From: Filosporella fistucella
Taxonomy: Eukaryota > Ascomycota > Leotiomycetes > Helotiales
NCBI GenBank assembly: GCA_030077755.1
Contig: JAQJZZ010000008.1
Location: forward strand, 2,604,001-2,668,000
Reading direction: 5' to 3'
Length of the DNA stretch: 64,000 bases
Part shown: positions 24,677-35,192 of the stretch, in pieces
Position numbering within the stretch: the first letter of the stretch is position 1
How the letters are laid out: each line of letters starts with the position of its first letter
Translations under genes and position numbers: made by a program
Notes under the pieces: model-generated
What the model was told of the DNA's origin: nothing
The model's input: only the letters and a program-made list of their open reading frames with translations
Databases searched by the model: none

Positions 24677-26497
24677 TTACTCCAAGCCCATCCTAGCATC
24701 GTCGCCGATTCCCCAATCACTCTCCCTTGGCCTATGCGGCACACTTCCCTCATCCTCCACAGCATGCATACTCATACTACTTCTTCTACTGCTTCCTGTC
24801 CCTCTTCTCTTCAGCCCATTGGGCCGATATGAGCTAGAAGCAGAGGGCTTGAAGCTATCATCTTTAATACTTACGCTCTTGGTACTTTTGGTGCTTTTGA
24901 TAGAGATTGTGTCGGCGTGGTCGGGAGGTGAGGAGGCGTAGGAGGGTGGTGGCAGAGAGTTCGAGGTTGAAACCGAGGTTGAGGGGGATATTAGAGGGTG
25001 AGATGATGTGGCGCTTGTACGGGTGGGAGTTGGTGCTGGAGTTATCTCGGTGCTGGGCGAGACTTCAACGAGTTCTGCATCACGGTACCATTTTCTACGG
25101 CGGGTGTAGCGACCCCATCCATCCAGACCACGACGTCCATTTTGCCACTTGGGAAGTTAGTCACTAGGAAACAAGGGGACGAATAGGCTGGCTTGGAGCT
25201 GCTTCGAATGGATATAAGGAAGACATACCTTATTATCATAATATATCCACCCTTGGCCGCCTTCAGTAGCATCCGATTTCGCCTTGGTACCTCCCTCATC
25301 TGTATCAAGGGCACCTTCAACTAGCCACTGACTTCCTTCTGCCCATCTCCATCTAGCTCCACCTCCTTCAACATCAGGTAATTCGAATTCTTCTTTAGCT
25401 GGAGCTGCATTCAGATGCTCATCTGTCCATGCTGCCCTCTCATAAGCGAAGAGCGAGGTGGTCCATCCTAGACCGACCCATCTTCGCTGATTTTCGTAGA
25501 GTATGAACGTGAATCTGACGCCCGGAGCATCCGGTCTTCTCTTAGCAGCTGAGGATGCTGCGAGTGTTGCTTGTGCTTGATAGTCAGATTGCTTTCTAGG
25601 TGGAAGGTTCGGCTTATCCGATGGATTCGGTGTCGGTGCCACGACATCTGCGAAATGAAGCCCAGTTACAACGGTGCATACTCGTCTGACTAGAGCTGAT
25701 CTCCATAGGATAGCCCTTGCAACTCGATTTGGGCGGGAATGCCACGTGAAAAATACCGTCCCTGAGAACAGCACTATTCGTTTGGTAGTGATTATATGTA
25801 TTGGAGGAAGCGTCAATAGAATCCATAAAGGGGTGACGAGTAATATCCTTAAAAATAAAGTTGTGAGAGCTGGTCTCGTTGTGGCAGATGTTGCTGTTCT
25901 TTGAGTAGAGAGAAAATCGGTGAGCTCGAGGAGAGGATCCAGTAACACGTTGCACCGTGATGTGAATATCTTCAGCGTCTCAACAATCTCATCCAGGGTT
26001 TTCTGGTGTTTAATATTTGTGGCTTCGGAGTCCAATCTCTTGTGTCCCTTTTTCTGTTTCTCTCCCGTCCATCCTGTGGATGAAAGTGGCGAATACCGCC
26101 TCGAATACATTCCTAGTATCAAACCCATTACCACAACCACTGGACCTGCATATCGCATTATTACATCTCCATATAGGACCACTGCCCAGAAACTGGCAAC
26201 TAGCAAGAAGCTCTCCCATGGATCACCGCTTGTCCATGTCAGCAAGCCAACAAATTTATTGAGTGGCAGAAGAAATGGATGTGAGTAAGCCAGTGCTCTT
26301 GTGATTTGCGGAGGGGTAGCAATTAGTAGCGGAGATTTTTGGTGTACGAGAATTGTTGATCTTTGTTTGTTCGCAGAGGACGCATGCGAGAGGGTGACGG
26401 GTGAGAATGATGCCACCGTCGGAGGATTGGGATCGCTGCTGGCCAAAGATCCTCCATCATCTTCACGTCGAGATGAACTTGGGGTGGAAGACATCAT
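24677..26497 (-). CDS. Pex23-family (Pex28-32 / dysferlin domain) peroxisomal membrane protein, 579 aa
   Basis: Exons (minus strand) 25229-26497 and 24677-25147, phase 0. Members shape ER-peroxisome contacts and control peroxisome number and size. Seen: a Ser-rich N-terminus; hydrophobic segments LLVASFWAVVLYGDVIM, GPVVVVMGLILGMY and LFLRILLVTPLWILLTL; then the dysferlin-type half with FILYENQRRWVGLGW, GSQWLVEG, GWIYYDNK and, on the second exon, WQNGRRGLDGWGRYTRRRKW. The intron splits the dysferlin C-terminal motif exactly. The tail is Ser/Thr/Pro-rich and ends ESDWGIGDDARMGLE, a conserved end in filamentous-fungal members (from memory). Which of Pex28-32/Pex24 it corresponds to cannot be decided here. 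Two adjacent ATGs (26497 and 26494) are possible starts. Confidence 0.85.
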
Positions 26498-27214
26498 CCA
26501 AGGAGTATCCTTTTGCCAAAGTTAGCCATGAGTGTGGTGTTTTGTCTTTCATGCGGAGATAATACAAATGCAGCCATTTACAGCTCAAAGCTCAACGTCA
26601 TTGCCGCCAAGGCAAACACGAGCAGGCTTCCCAGCCACACGGTAAGGTGTAGAAAGTCGTAGGACACAGCAATGCATCTCAATCAGTGGAGTGAAGTAGT
26701 GCAAAAACAGCCAGAGACCAATAATTAAGGATAAATGTATACAGGAAAGTTCGGAGGAGAGGAAAGTATAGACTTCAAAGAATGGCGGGCACACGACAAG
26801 ATGCTCGGCTCGGCGCATTCTGCACAATCACATGCGGAGAAAAGATATGTCAGCCTTGCATGATGAATGGAGCCCTTGGAATGTGCGACGGTATGGTTTT
26901 AGCATTTTGTCTTCCATATATAAAATAGACTACAGTTAAGAACATCTTTGTCCCGATTAAGCCGAAGGGCAGAAGCAGACACTTGAACTTAAACACAAAG
27001 TCTTGTTGGGAGAGATGAAGTCCTCAAATTCAGCCTTACCTAAGGTACCTAGTACTGACCTGCCCTGCCCCAAGGACCTCGATGCCCAAAGCACATGACA
27101 CAATGCACAAGTGGCACGCTAAGCGCTAGCGTTATCCATCCAGTCTCGAAAACGGAAATTTTTATCACAGCTTCGATCACGAACTACCTATTTAGGGCTG
27201 GACTTTTTCCCGCG
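26498..27214. promoter_or_regulatory. divergent promoter region peroxin/TRF4
   Basis: 717 bp between divergent start codons. No ORF with support and no clear TATA box placed for either gene. Confidence 0.45.
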
Positions 27215-29822
27215 ATGCCACGAACAAAGAAAGCAAAACTTCGTGACGCCGAGAGACGCGATTCTGAAAAACGCGATTCCAACAGAATGTCGAGACAACC
27301 ACCCCCACCTCTCCCACGGGGATTGCCTTCTCGGCCTCCTCCTCCAGCAAGCTCTTACCAGCTTGATTCCTATCGCTCGTCGCACGAGACCTCCTACCGC
27401 CCTCCGAACGACCGTGATCGATATCCCTCTCGCGACGCTCCACCTCCATATCAATTTCGAGGTTCTGCTGAGACTTCAACGTATCGTCCGGCTTATGATA
27501 GACCACCCTCACCTCCCCGGTACGGCTACCCTCCAGGTACTGGCCCTCAAACCAGTTCTTATCGTCCCTCATACGATCATCCTCCCGCATACGAGCGTCC
27601 TCGGAGCCCTCCACGAGATTCATATTCCTCCCACCGAGATGCGCCTAACTCCAATGATCGAGGCTTCGACTTCCGCTACGATGCTCCTCCCGGCTTAGAC
27701 CATTCTGCCGCCGATACCTATCGCCCACGCGCTCAGCCACGACGCAACGAACAAGGTCGCAATACAGGCGCACAGCGTGGTGGTGCTCGAGGTGGATACC
27801 GTGGTCGCGCTGGTCCAAGACTTGCATCTGACCGTGACTTCTTGAAGACAAATCGCGCTCCCACTCCAGAGATGATGCCAGGAATGGAAGAAACGGAAGG
27901 AAACACTGTCAAGTTCAGAGCAGTCATAGACCTCTCTGATAGTGAGGAAGCCGATATGGATCTCTCCGATAATGAGAACGAAGCCGATCAACCCAAGAAG
28001 AAACAAGCTCGCACTGGTACTATGGCAGCTGATGGTGATAGTGTCCCTCGATGGTCCAATCCTGACCCCTACACTGCGCTCCCTCCACCTGATGAGACCC
28101 AGAAGAAGAAGCTGGATGTTGTTAAACTGATCAGGAAGGCACGTGTCACTGACACTGCGGCCACCTCTAAGGCTGGGGCTGCAACTGATGATTTTATTTC
28201 ATTTGATTTTGATGATGATGAGGAGGATAGTCAACAAGAACCAAAAGGCATCGAAGGAGCTCCTACTGGACCAAAATTCAGTCATCGCGACAATACCCAC
28301 GGCCAATCCCAAGCCAATGGTCAAAATCTGGTTAGTCAAACACTTGATCTTTAAGAGCGTCGTTTAACCAAATCTATAGGCGTCTGCTGCCCCCCAACCT
28401 GTTCGTGGCGATATTAACCATCAACCACGTCAAATTGAGTTGCCTTCAGCACCCCGTATTGACGAGAACTCTCGTCCGACTAATAAAGCCCCCGGACAGA
28501 AGTCTACCCCCATTGACCTTACGTCTGATCCTGCTTTGGGCAGTAGGAAGCGTAACATTCGAGATGAGATCAAACCTCCACCTTCGGATGTTCATGCCCC
28601 CATAAAGGTGAAGGGTCCCAGTCCCAATGGCGAGATACACAAGTTCTGGCTTCCAAAGCAAGGTGTCTCTCCAACACCCTGGCTTACAAGCAACGAGGAC
28701 GACTCCGCCACCATGGGTGTGAGGTAAGATATATTTCTATAAGTTCATGTCCACGCCTGACTAATTTTCCAGTAGGCTGCACAAAGAGATAATGGACTTC
28801 TACCACTATGTCAAACCTAGGGAATTCGAAGAGCGTATCCGAACCAAGTTAGTCGATGATCTTCGTGCTAGAGTTAGGAAAGCATTCCATGAAGATGACG
28901 ATATCCGCGCCTTTGGCTCCTTTCCCGCTGGCCTGTACCTGCCCACGGCGGATATGGATCTTGTGCTTGTCTCTCGCGAATATATGACACAGGGACGCGA
29001 GGTATACGGCAGGAAGTTTCTTTTCAAATTCGGCCCATGGCTTGAAAGAAATGGTTTCGCTACCCGTGGCTCTGTCGAAACGATCGCCGGTGCAAGAGTT
29101 CCTATTGTCAAATACATCGATCGTGTGACTGGCCTCAAGGTTGACATTTCTTTTGAGAGTGATACAGGAATCATTGCCAACACTACGTTCCAAAACTGGA
29201 AGACGATTTTCCCTGCCATGCCTATCCTGGTAACTCTTATTAAGCACATCTTGACCATGAGAGGTTTGAACGAGCCTGTCAACGGTGGCATTGGAGGTTT
29301 CTCTGTCACATGCCTTGTTGTAAGTCTTCTTCAGAATATGCCACAGGTCCAAAGTCGAACCATGATTCCCGAACATCACCTTGGCGAGATATTCATGGAG
29401 TTCTTGGATCTCTATGGCAACCAATTCGATACTGTTACAACAGGCATCACCTTGAACCCACCTGGTTACTTTCTCAAGGTATGATCGACTCTAGTAATAC
29501 GTCGCTTGTGCTAACCATATAGAAATTGTTTGCCGCGCAAGGTTACAACAGGGGACCAAATAATAAGTTCATGATCATCGACCCAAACAATTCTGGCAAT
29601 GACATTGCTGGCGGATCAAAGAATACCTCGACAATCTTACGGACTTTCTCTCAGGCCTTTACCGCTCTTCAAGCTCGGATGGTTGAGCTACAAAACTCGC
29701 CCAATAATGGTGGACAAAGCATTCTCGGTGAGATCATCGCCGCCGACTATAGTTCTTTTGAACGTCAACGAGAGCATCTTGCACATCTCCACGAGAAGCT
29801 CTTCGGACCGATTCGTTCTTAG
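27215..29822 (+). CDS. TRF4: TRF4/5-type non-canonical poly(A) polymerase, 821 aa
   Basis: Exons 27215-28330, 28380-28723, 28773-29478, 29523-29822. Catalytic subunit of a TRAMP-like complex that adds short poly(A) tails to nuclear RNA for exosome decay. The start at 27215 (MPRTKKAKLRDAERR) is chosen over the in-frame ATG at 27095 because it opens the basic, low-complexity N-terminus typical of the family. Seen: a Pro/Tyr/Arg/Ser-rich region, an RG-rich patch (QRGGARGGYRGRAG), acidic stretches, then the nucleotidyltransferase core with LHKEIMDFYHYVKPREFEE, FGSFPAGLYLPTADMDLVLV (catalytic Asp pair), the third Asp in VDISFES, and the PAP-associated domain (NGGIGGFSVTCLVVSLLQ, LGEIFMEFLDLYGNQFD). 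The third intron ends in a CAGTAG tandem acceptor. The N-terminal extension is long compared with yeast Trf4. Confidence 0.9.
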
Positions 29823-30851
29823 AAACTTTGCTTCTCAATCCGAGAGATTGGGTCTTCATCTTTAGATACAGTTTAGCAACAGTCAAATCTGGTCCAGTAG
29901 CTGATCACGAAGTTCATGAAACGGGTTTGCATTACATGAAGGCGTATGGATGATATGGAAGATACCCCGTGGCGTTCAAGATAATAGACTTGTACAATAA
30001 CTCGGAGATTTCTTCATTGGCTTCTCTTCCTTCTTTTAGCTTTTCAGAATTAGGTGACTGACATGAGAATAGTGATCGGGTCCAGTCCGGTAGGCGAGAC
30101 GACGGTCACTCATCATCCAAGTCACTTTTCAATACAAACACTTTTCGCTTTGCATACGAGCTGCGCGTCGCGCCTGCTTATTCTTTGTATCACTGATGTT
30201 TACGGCTAGAATGGCGTTACTACTGACTTCTTCTATCTAGGAGAATGGGTTGTATTTGATTATCAATACCTTATCCCTCTACGCCAGGGTGGTTTGTTGA
30301 TTTGGCCGTGGACTGATGTCCTGTGTCAGAACTTAACCACCCCCCTTTCTCACTATGATGGTACCTTGAGTACGTCATGGAGAGGATTTTGAGGGCCTCT
30401 TTCTCGGGTGGTTCCTTCTTGCAATGAATGTTACTAATACAGCAGTCCCTCAGACATGAGCTAGAATTTAGAAGTGTTGCATTACCAGTTGTTGAAGAAT
30501 AATAGCTATCGACATACTCACGTACAAATGATCAATTAGTTTAAACCCGATCTTCTGGTCCATCAAAGCTTAATTTGACGTTTACAGCCACCGGCATATG
30601 GCGGCAAACCATGCTAAGATCCTTGGCATTCACCCTTGTCAGTGACGTTGACTTGCGCGGAAGCTTGACTGCGCCTCGATAGCACCACCATCACCATCAC
30701 CATGTTTTACTTTCATTCTACAATTTTCACTTCACACGTTGTTCAAACACCTCAAATCTCAAGTTAGATCTTCTCGCAAAGAGCAATCCTTCTCCTAGAA
30801 CAACGCCACCCACCTTCTCAGCCAATCTGAAAGATAAGATTTGAGACATTT
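29823..30851. other. intergenic region TRF4 - small Cys-rich gene
   Basis: 1 kb with the TRF4 3' end and the promoter and leader of the next gene. A short CCA/CAT-rich microsatellite (about 30683-30703) lies in the leader. No ORF with support. Confidence 0.6.
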
Positions 30852-31226
30852 ATGATGGCTCCTCAATTGGAAAACCGAGAAGCAATCGCCATGCCAAAAC
30901 GTACTCTGCAGACCAAACAACCTCAGAGAGCTGAGTCTATGAGTTCGTTCTCCCGTTTTTCAATTCCTATCCTTCCTCAGTTCCTTCCATTTTATCTGCC
31001 TCTCTCCACGATTCGTTTATTCTCCATGGCCTCTAGCTGAGCTACTGCTAATGTTTAACCACCAGCTCTCAACCCAGCCCTCTCCTCTACTACCACGCCA
31101 GCCCAAAGTCAAGAGGCTGAGAGACAGGAAGTCAGCATGCGAGGTGGTGATAGAGGCGGATGCTGCCCAGGCAGATTTTGCTTCATTATCCCTTGCCCAT
31201 TGCCTTGCGATTGCTGCATCATTTAA
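30852..31226 (+). CDS. small cysteine-rich protein with CCPGRFC tail, 83 aa
   Basis: Exons 30852-30942 and 31066-31226, spliced from donor GTTCGT to acceptor CACCAG with a TGCTAAT-type branch site. The N-terminal 60 residues are polar (Gln/Pro/Glu/Ser/Thr). The C-terminus is strikingly Cys-rich: RGGDRGGCCPGRFCFIIPCP then LPCDCCII, with seven Cys within about 22 residues ending at the stop codon. I recall short ascomycete proteins with the same tail but no known function. The pattern suggests membrane association through palmitoylated or hydrophobic Cys-rich sequence, or metal binding (inference). The donor is weaker than usual, so the exact junction is less certain than the reading frame of the tail. 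A second in-frame ATG at 30855 is possible. Confidence 0.72.
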
Positions 31227-33589
31227 ATGAGTGAGAGAGTGAGAGACAAAGGGGGGATATGCGAGAAACACGGATTAGTTCGGAGGAGGGAAACACTGGA
31301 GGGAGATCGAATTGGGAATAAGGAACGTTATGATTCATGATACACGATTTTGCTACATTTACGATAAGCTTGGGGAGTTTAGGATGCAGATGGATTGGGG
31401 AACAAAGCGTTTCAGCCAGGATCTGGCGACCATAGCCGTGGGTATTTCAAATGCGATGATTTTCAAATTCAACTACATCTAAGCTAAGTTAGAAGAAGTG
31501 ACTTTGAAGCCAAATCGAGTATGTGTGCCGAGATGACAGGTTGGTGGAAGTGCTCATTGGTCAGCGTCGAGTGGCGTCTACTGTTCCCAAGCAGCAAGTG
31601 CTATACTCAAATTAATTGCTGGCATCTTTGCTATCCAAGTAATTTTGGTGTTGGCAAGCTTTGTATCCAAAAATAAATCTGATTGTACATTTCAATTACC
31701 TGGTTTGTTCTAACTTTGCTATCCTCAAATGTTCATCATGGTGTCGAATTTGCGTTTAGTAGAATCTCCTCTTATCGAACACACATTTTTGGCATTCTGA
31801 AATCTGGTGTATGATATTCTTGATAAAGTTAGTCGGACATCCAAAAATGGCTACATTCTGGGGATAGTTGCGCCTTGCCTTTTGCCTATAACCCTTTTTC
31901 TACTTAATAAAATATGTCACAGTATATCGACCTGCTATTATCCATTTGGAGTGCGTATTTTACATTCATGCCTTACGTACATAAGCTTTCGTCCATCTCA
32001 AATATCACAATACAGATCTCCTTTCTGGTATTATGCAACCAGGTTCGTTTTTCATCAGATTCCTAGTCAGGATGCTTTGTTTGATATAGATTCCCCCGAA
32101 TGCGGTTCTGTGCGGCTGTGTTGAGGTTTTGTCTCTAAAGCTACCGTCAATTATAGTTTGTTGCCTTGGTATCTCTTGTGTCTTAGCTAAGTTCGGCGTT
32201 GTCATAAACGATGACTACTTATAGTTGTGGCTTTCTCCAATATCGTCTCATCTTCTAAAACCTTCTAGATTCACATGATGCCAGCTTTTTGTACTCTCCA
32301 GAATCGATGACTACGTATGCTGCATTATGTTAATTCATTATCCACAATTTCCTCATCCGTTTGCACGTTTGCGTGTGTTAACATCTGTTTCGAGTTAGTC
32401 ATCATCCTCTGTCCTGTGTCCATGTGCTCATACCGTTTCCATGTATATGGCACTCTTTTTTTTACCACGGCTTATATGTTCAAATCAGCCTTAGTACACC
32501 TCTGAGTCTGAAAGTATGTGGGCTTCCTAGGGCTGTAGTTCTTGAAATTTCCCTCTCAATCTCTGTCGTTGCTGTGCATATCATATAACATGCTCACCCT
32601 TCCGTTGCATGAACTCGGTATATAGGGCTCGTACCTCTTAATCCTCCTTTCAGACTTGGCAAAATCCTAGTTTGTTTTGGATTGATCTCCTCTTCACATT
32701 TGTGTTGCTTTCGTTTGTTCTGCTCTACCTATTAAACTGCTCTGATCCTCGTACTACATACTTGCACATCATTATCCGTCCTCTTCACAACATGCAATTT
32801 CTACCCTCATCCCTACTTTAGCAACAACCGAAATGTTTCACAGAAATGTCCAATCTTGTTTTAGCTGTAACGACTGGCGCAGCTGCTGCAAAATTGATAC
32901 TGTTATCCAGGAATTCGATCCGCTAGTCTCACCATTAAATGTTTAATAGTTGTATATGTCTCTGCATCTAGGGTTTTGGAGTTTCGGGGTTCCTTCAAAA
33001 TTAGGTAATAAAAGAGCACATTAGTACAGTGTTTATTCTGCTCCCTTCGCTTTCTTATTACCATCTATAATTGGTTACCAAAAAATCATTCGTTATCTTG
33101 GTTTGGCATTTCTTTATTTCTATTGCTATCAAGCACTTCCAAATATTCCTATAAGTTATAAAATTAACATTACTATCCCGATTTATTTATAGTCTTCTAC
33201 ACATTTAGCTCTGCTTGATAATATAAAATACTTGAAGAACTATCCTTCTACGGTCCGATTTGAAGACAAACTCTCGAAAACCCAGACTATATAGGAAAGG
33301 CCAATGTTAACATATTGATGCCACTTGTATATTAGCTCTACCCTTATAGTCTACTTCCATTTTCAATTTGCAGATCACGCTCTTGCTTTTAGTTGCTTTC
33401 AGTTTTCTTTATTCTCTTAGAACTATAGATAGCTTGTAATTAGTGAATATCACCCGTTCCTATATTCCTTCCTTCCCTTTTCTACTTCTCCCCTCTTGTA
33501 CATAGGGTTCATTTCTTCACTTTGACGCAGAAGTCATCTTGAACGAGTAATTTCTTGAGAATCTACTGGTTTGAGTTCACTTCCTCTTT

Positions 33590-33965
33590 ATAAAAAATAT
33601 CTTCTGGTATAAAATAGACATCCTCGGCTATAGCTTTTGAGATACAACTCTAGGATTTACCACAAACCTTGCCTTCCTTAATAATGGAACAGCTTGTGCT
33701 ATAGTTTCCTGTGTAACACTCTAGGATTATCTATAGAAGCAATCTAATAATGCAGAATGGAATATCTTTGGCGATGATATCTTGTACACAACTCTAGGAA
33801 ATTGTGTAGACACTATCTTCTAATATTAATATAGGATATCTTCAGCAATAGCTTCTTGTGTATAGCTCCAGGAATTTGTATGAAAGCTATCTTCCAATAA
33901 TAGTATGGGATATCTTCGGCAATAATTTCTTGTTCTCACTTCTAGGATTTTCTACCTCTCTCTAG
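33590..33965 (+). repeat. degenerate tandem array A, about 73-bp unit, five copies
   Basis: The recurring core 'ATATCTTC..GCNATAG.TTCTTGTG..ACTCTAGGA' is seen five times. The CTAGGA-like anchor falls near 33649, 33721, 33793, 33868 and 33942, a spacing of 72-75 bases. Copies are diverged and the unit is not a multiple of three, so this is not a coding repeat. Confidence 0.75.
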
Positions 33966-34009
33966 CCTATTTCTTCGGGAAGATGAATTTGGATCTCTAA
34001 TAGTCTTGG

Positions 34010-34460
34010 ATACTTTTGAAATTACGAAGGACTATTTAAAATCTTGCTCAAATTCGGGCTTGTTAGATTTTGTTTGATGTCTGATAGTATGCAGACTTTG
34101 AGAAGCAGAATTTCCCTTCTAGGCGGCTTGTCAACTGGATATATCTCGGTTTTCCATATTTCTCGAATACATGAAGAACTGTTTGAAGTCTCACTGATTT
34201 TCAGACTTCTTAGCTATTGTTCGATTTCCCATATTCAATAGCTTTTGAGAGACAGAAATTCCTCAGTATGGGTCCTGATAGTTGGGCATACCTCGGTTCT
34301 CCTATACCTTTCGACTATAAGAATGGCTGTTTAAGATCTTAACAATATTCAGACTTCTTAGCTAATGTTCGATTTCGGATTCTAAACAGCTTTTGATAAG
34401 CAGAACCTCCTTAGTATGGGTCCTGACGGCTGGATATACCTCGGATCTCCCACATCTCTA
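34010..34460 (+). repeat. degenerate tandem array B, about 147-bp unit, three copies
   Basis: Anchor CAGACTTCTTAGCTANTGTT occurs at 34202 and 34350, with a diverged form near 34057. Each copy also carries GTATGGGTCCTGA-type and GGATATACCTCGG-type blocks. The copies contain AGCTTTTGAGA, also seen in array A, so arrays A and B may be related (the unit is about twice as long). Confidence 0.75.
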
Positions 34461-34734
34461 GAGCTTATCCTTCTTTTTGGATGCCTTGGGCGCCTGGTTC
34501 GTTCTTCCCAACCACATTAGGAACTTTCGAAGCTCCTCCAACAATTTTTCTCAAAACGTGACTTTGCGCACAACAATCATCCAAGAAACAAATTTTTTGC
34601 TGATCTCTTGTTTTTATTCATCCCTCCTCGTCACAACAAAAACTGCTTAACCTTCAAACTGCGCATCCTTGATTCCAGCTAGACGAGCTTCATAAGCCAG
34701 TATCGAGCTTTTTCTATCGATCTTCGTTAAGATA

Positions 34735-35185
34735 GTCCTCAGATATACCGCATGCGGTAGTGAACCTCAAATTCGACTTGGACACAATTAATTCTCAGAC
34801 AACATCGTCTAACGAATAAGACATTACACCTGGGTATTTTTATTTTGTTGATTTCTGCTTGGATCTTCTGAGGTATGCGGCAGTTACTCTGAAAATCGAG
34901 TTGGACGCAATTAATTCCCAGTTAGTGCCTTCTAACGAATAAGACATCGTACAGTGGGGGCTTGCTCAACCGATCTGTGCTTGGATCTTCCTCAGGTATG
35001 CGATAGTCAGTCTGAAACTCGAATAGGATTTAACTAATTCCCAATTAGTATCTTCTGTCAAACAAGACCATCACACTACCAATCTTTCTTTGTCTTCCTC
35101 AAGTATGTGATAGTCTGTCTCAAGTTCGCGATGAATCCAGCTAATTTTCAATCAGTATCTTCTGACGAACAAGACATAGAAATCT
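34735..35185 (+). repeat. degenerate tandem array C, about 107-124-bp unit, four copies
   Basis: The recurring block 'CTCAGGTATGCGATAGTCAGTCTGAAACTCGA...AATTAATTCCCAGTTAGTATCTTCTAACGAATAAGACAT' (broken here by dots as variable) has anchors near 34784, 34908, 35030 and 35137. The last copy ends about 10 bases before the SET gene's ATG. Confidence 0.75.
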
Positions 35186-35192
35186 TCAAGTC

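Larger units (their letters stand above)
31227..35192. other. 4-kb gene-free region upstream of the SET gene
   Basis: No ORF with family support. The + strand is T/C-rich, especially 31700-33500, and may be a long promoter or leader or a non-coding transcript. The last 1.6 kb consists largely of three separate degenerate tandem-repeat arrays, listed next. Confidence 0.6.

Noticed and set aside
27095..27214. Longer N-terminus for TRF4 from ATG 27095
   Set aside because: The added 40 residues are unlike the basic TRF4 start and look like leader sequence.
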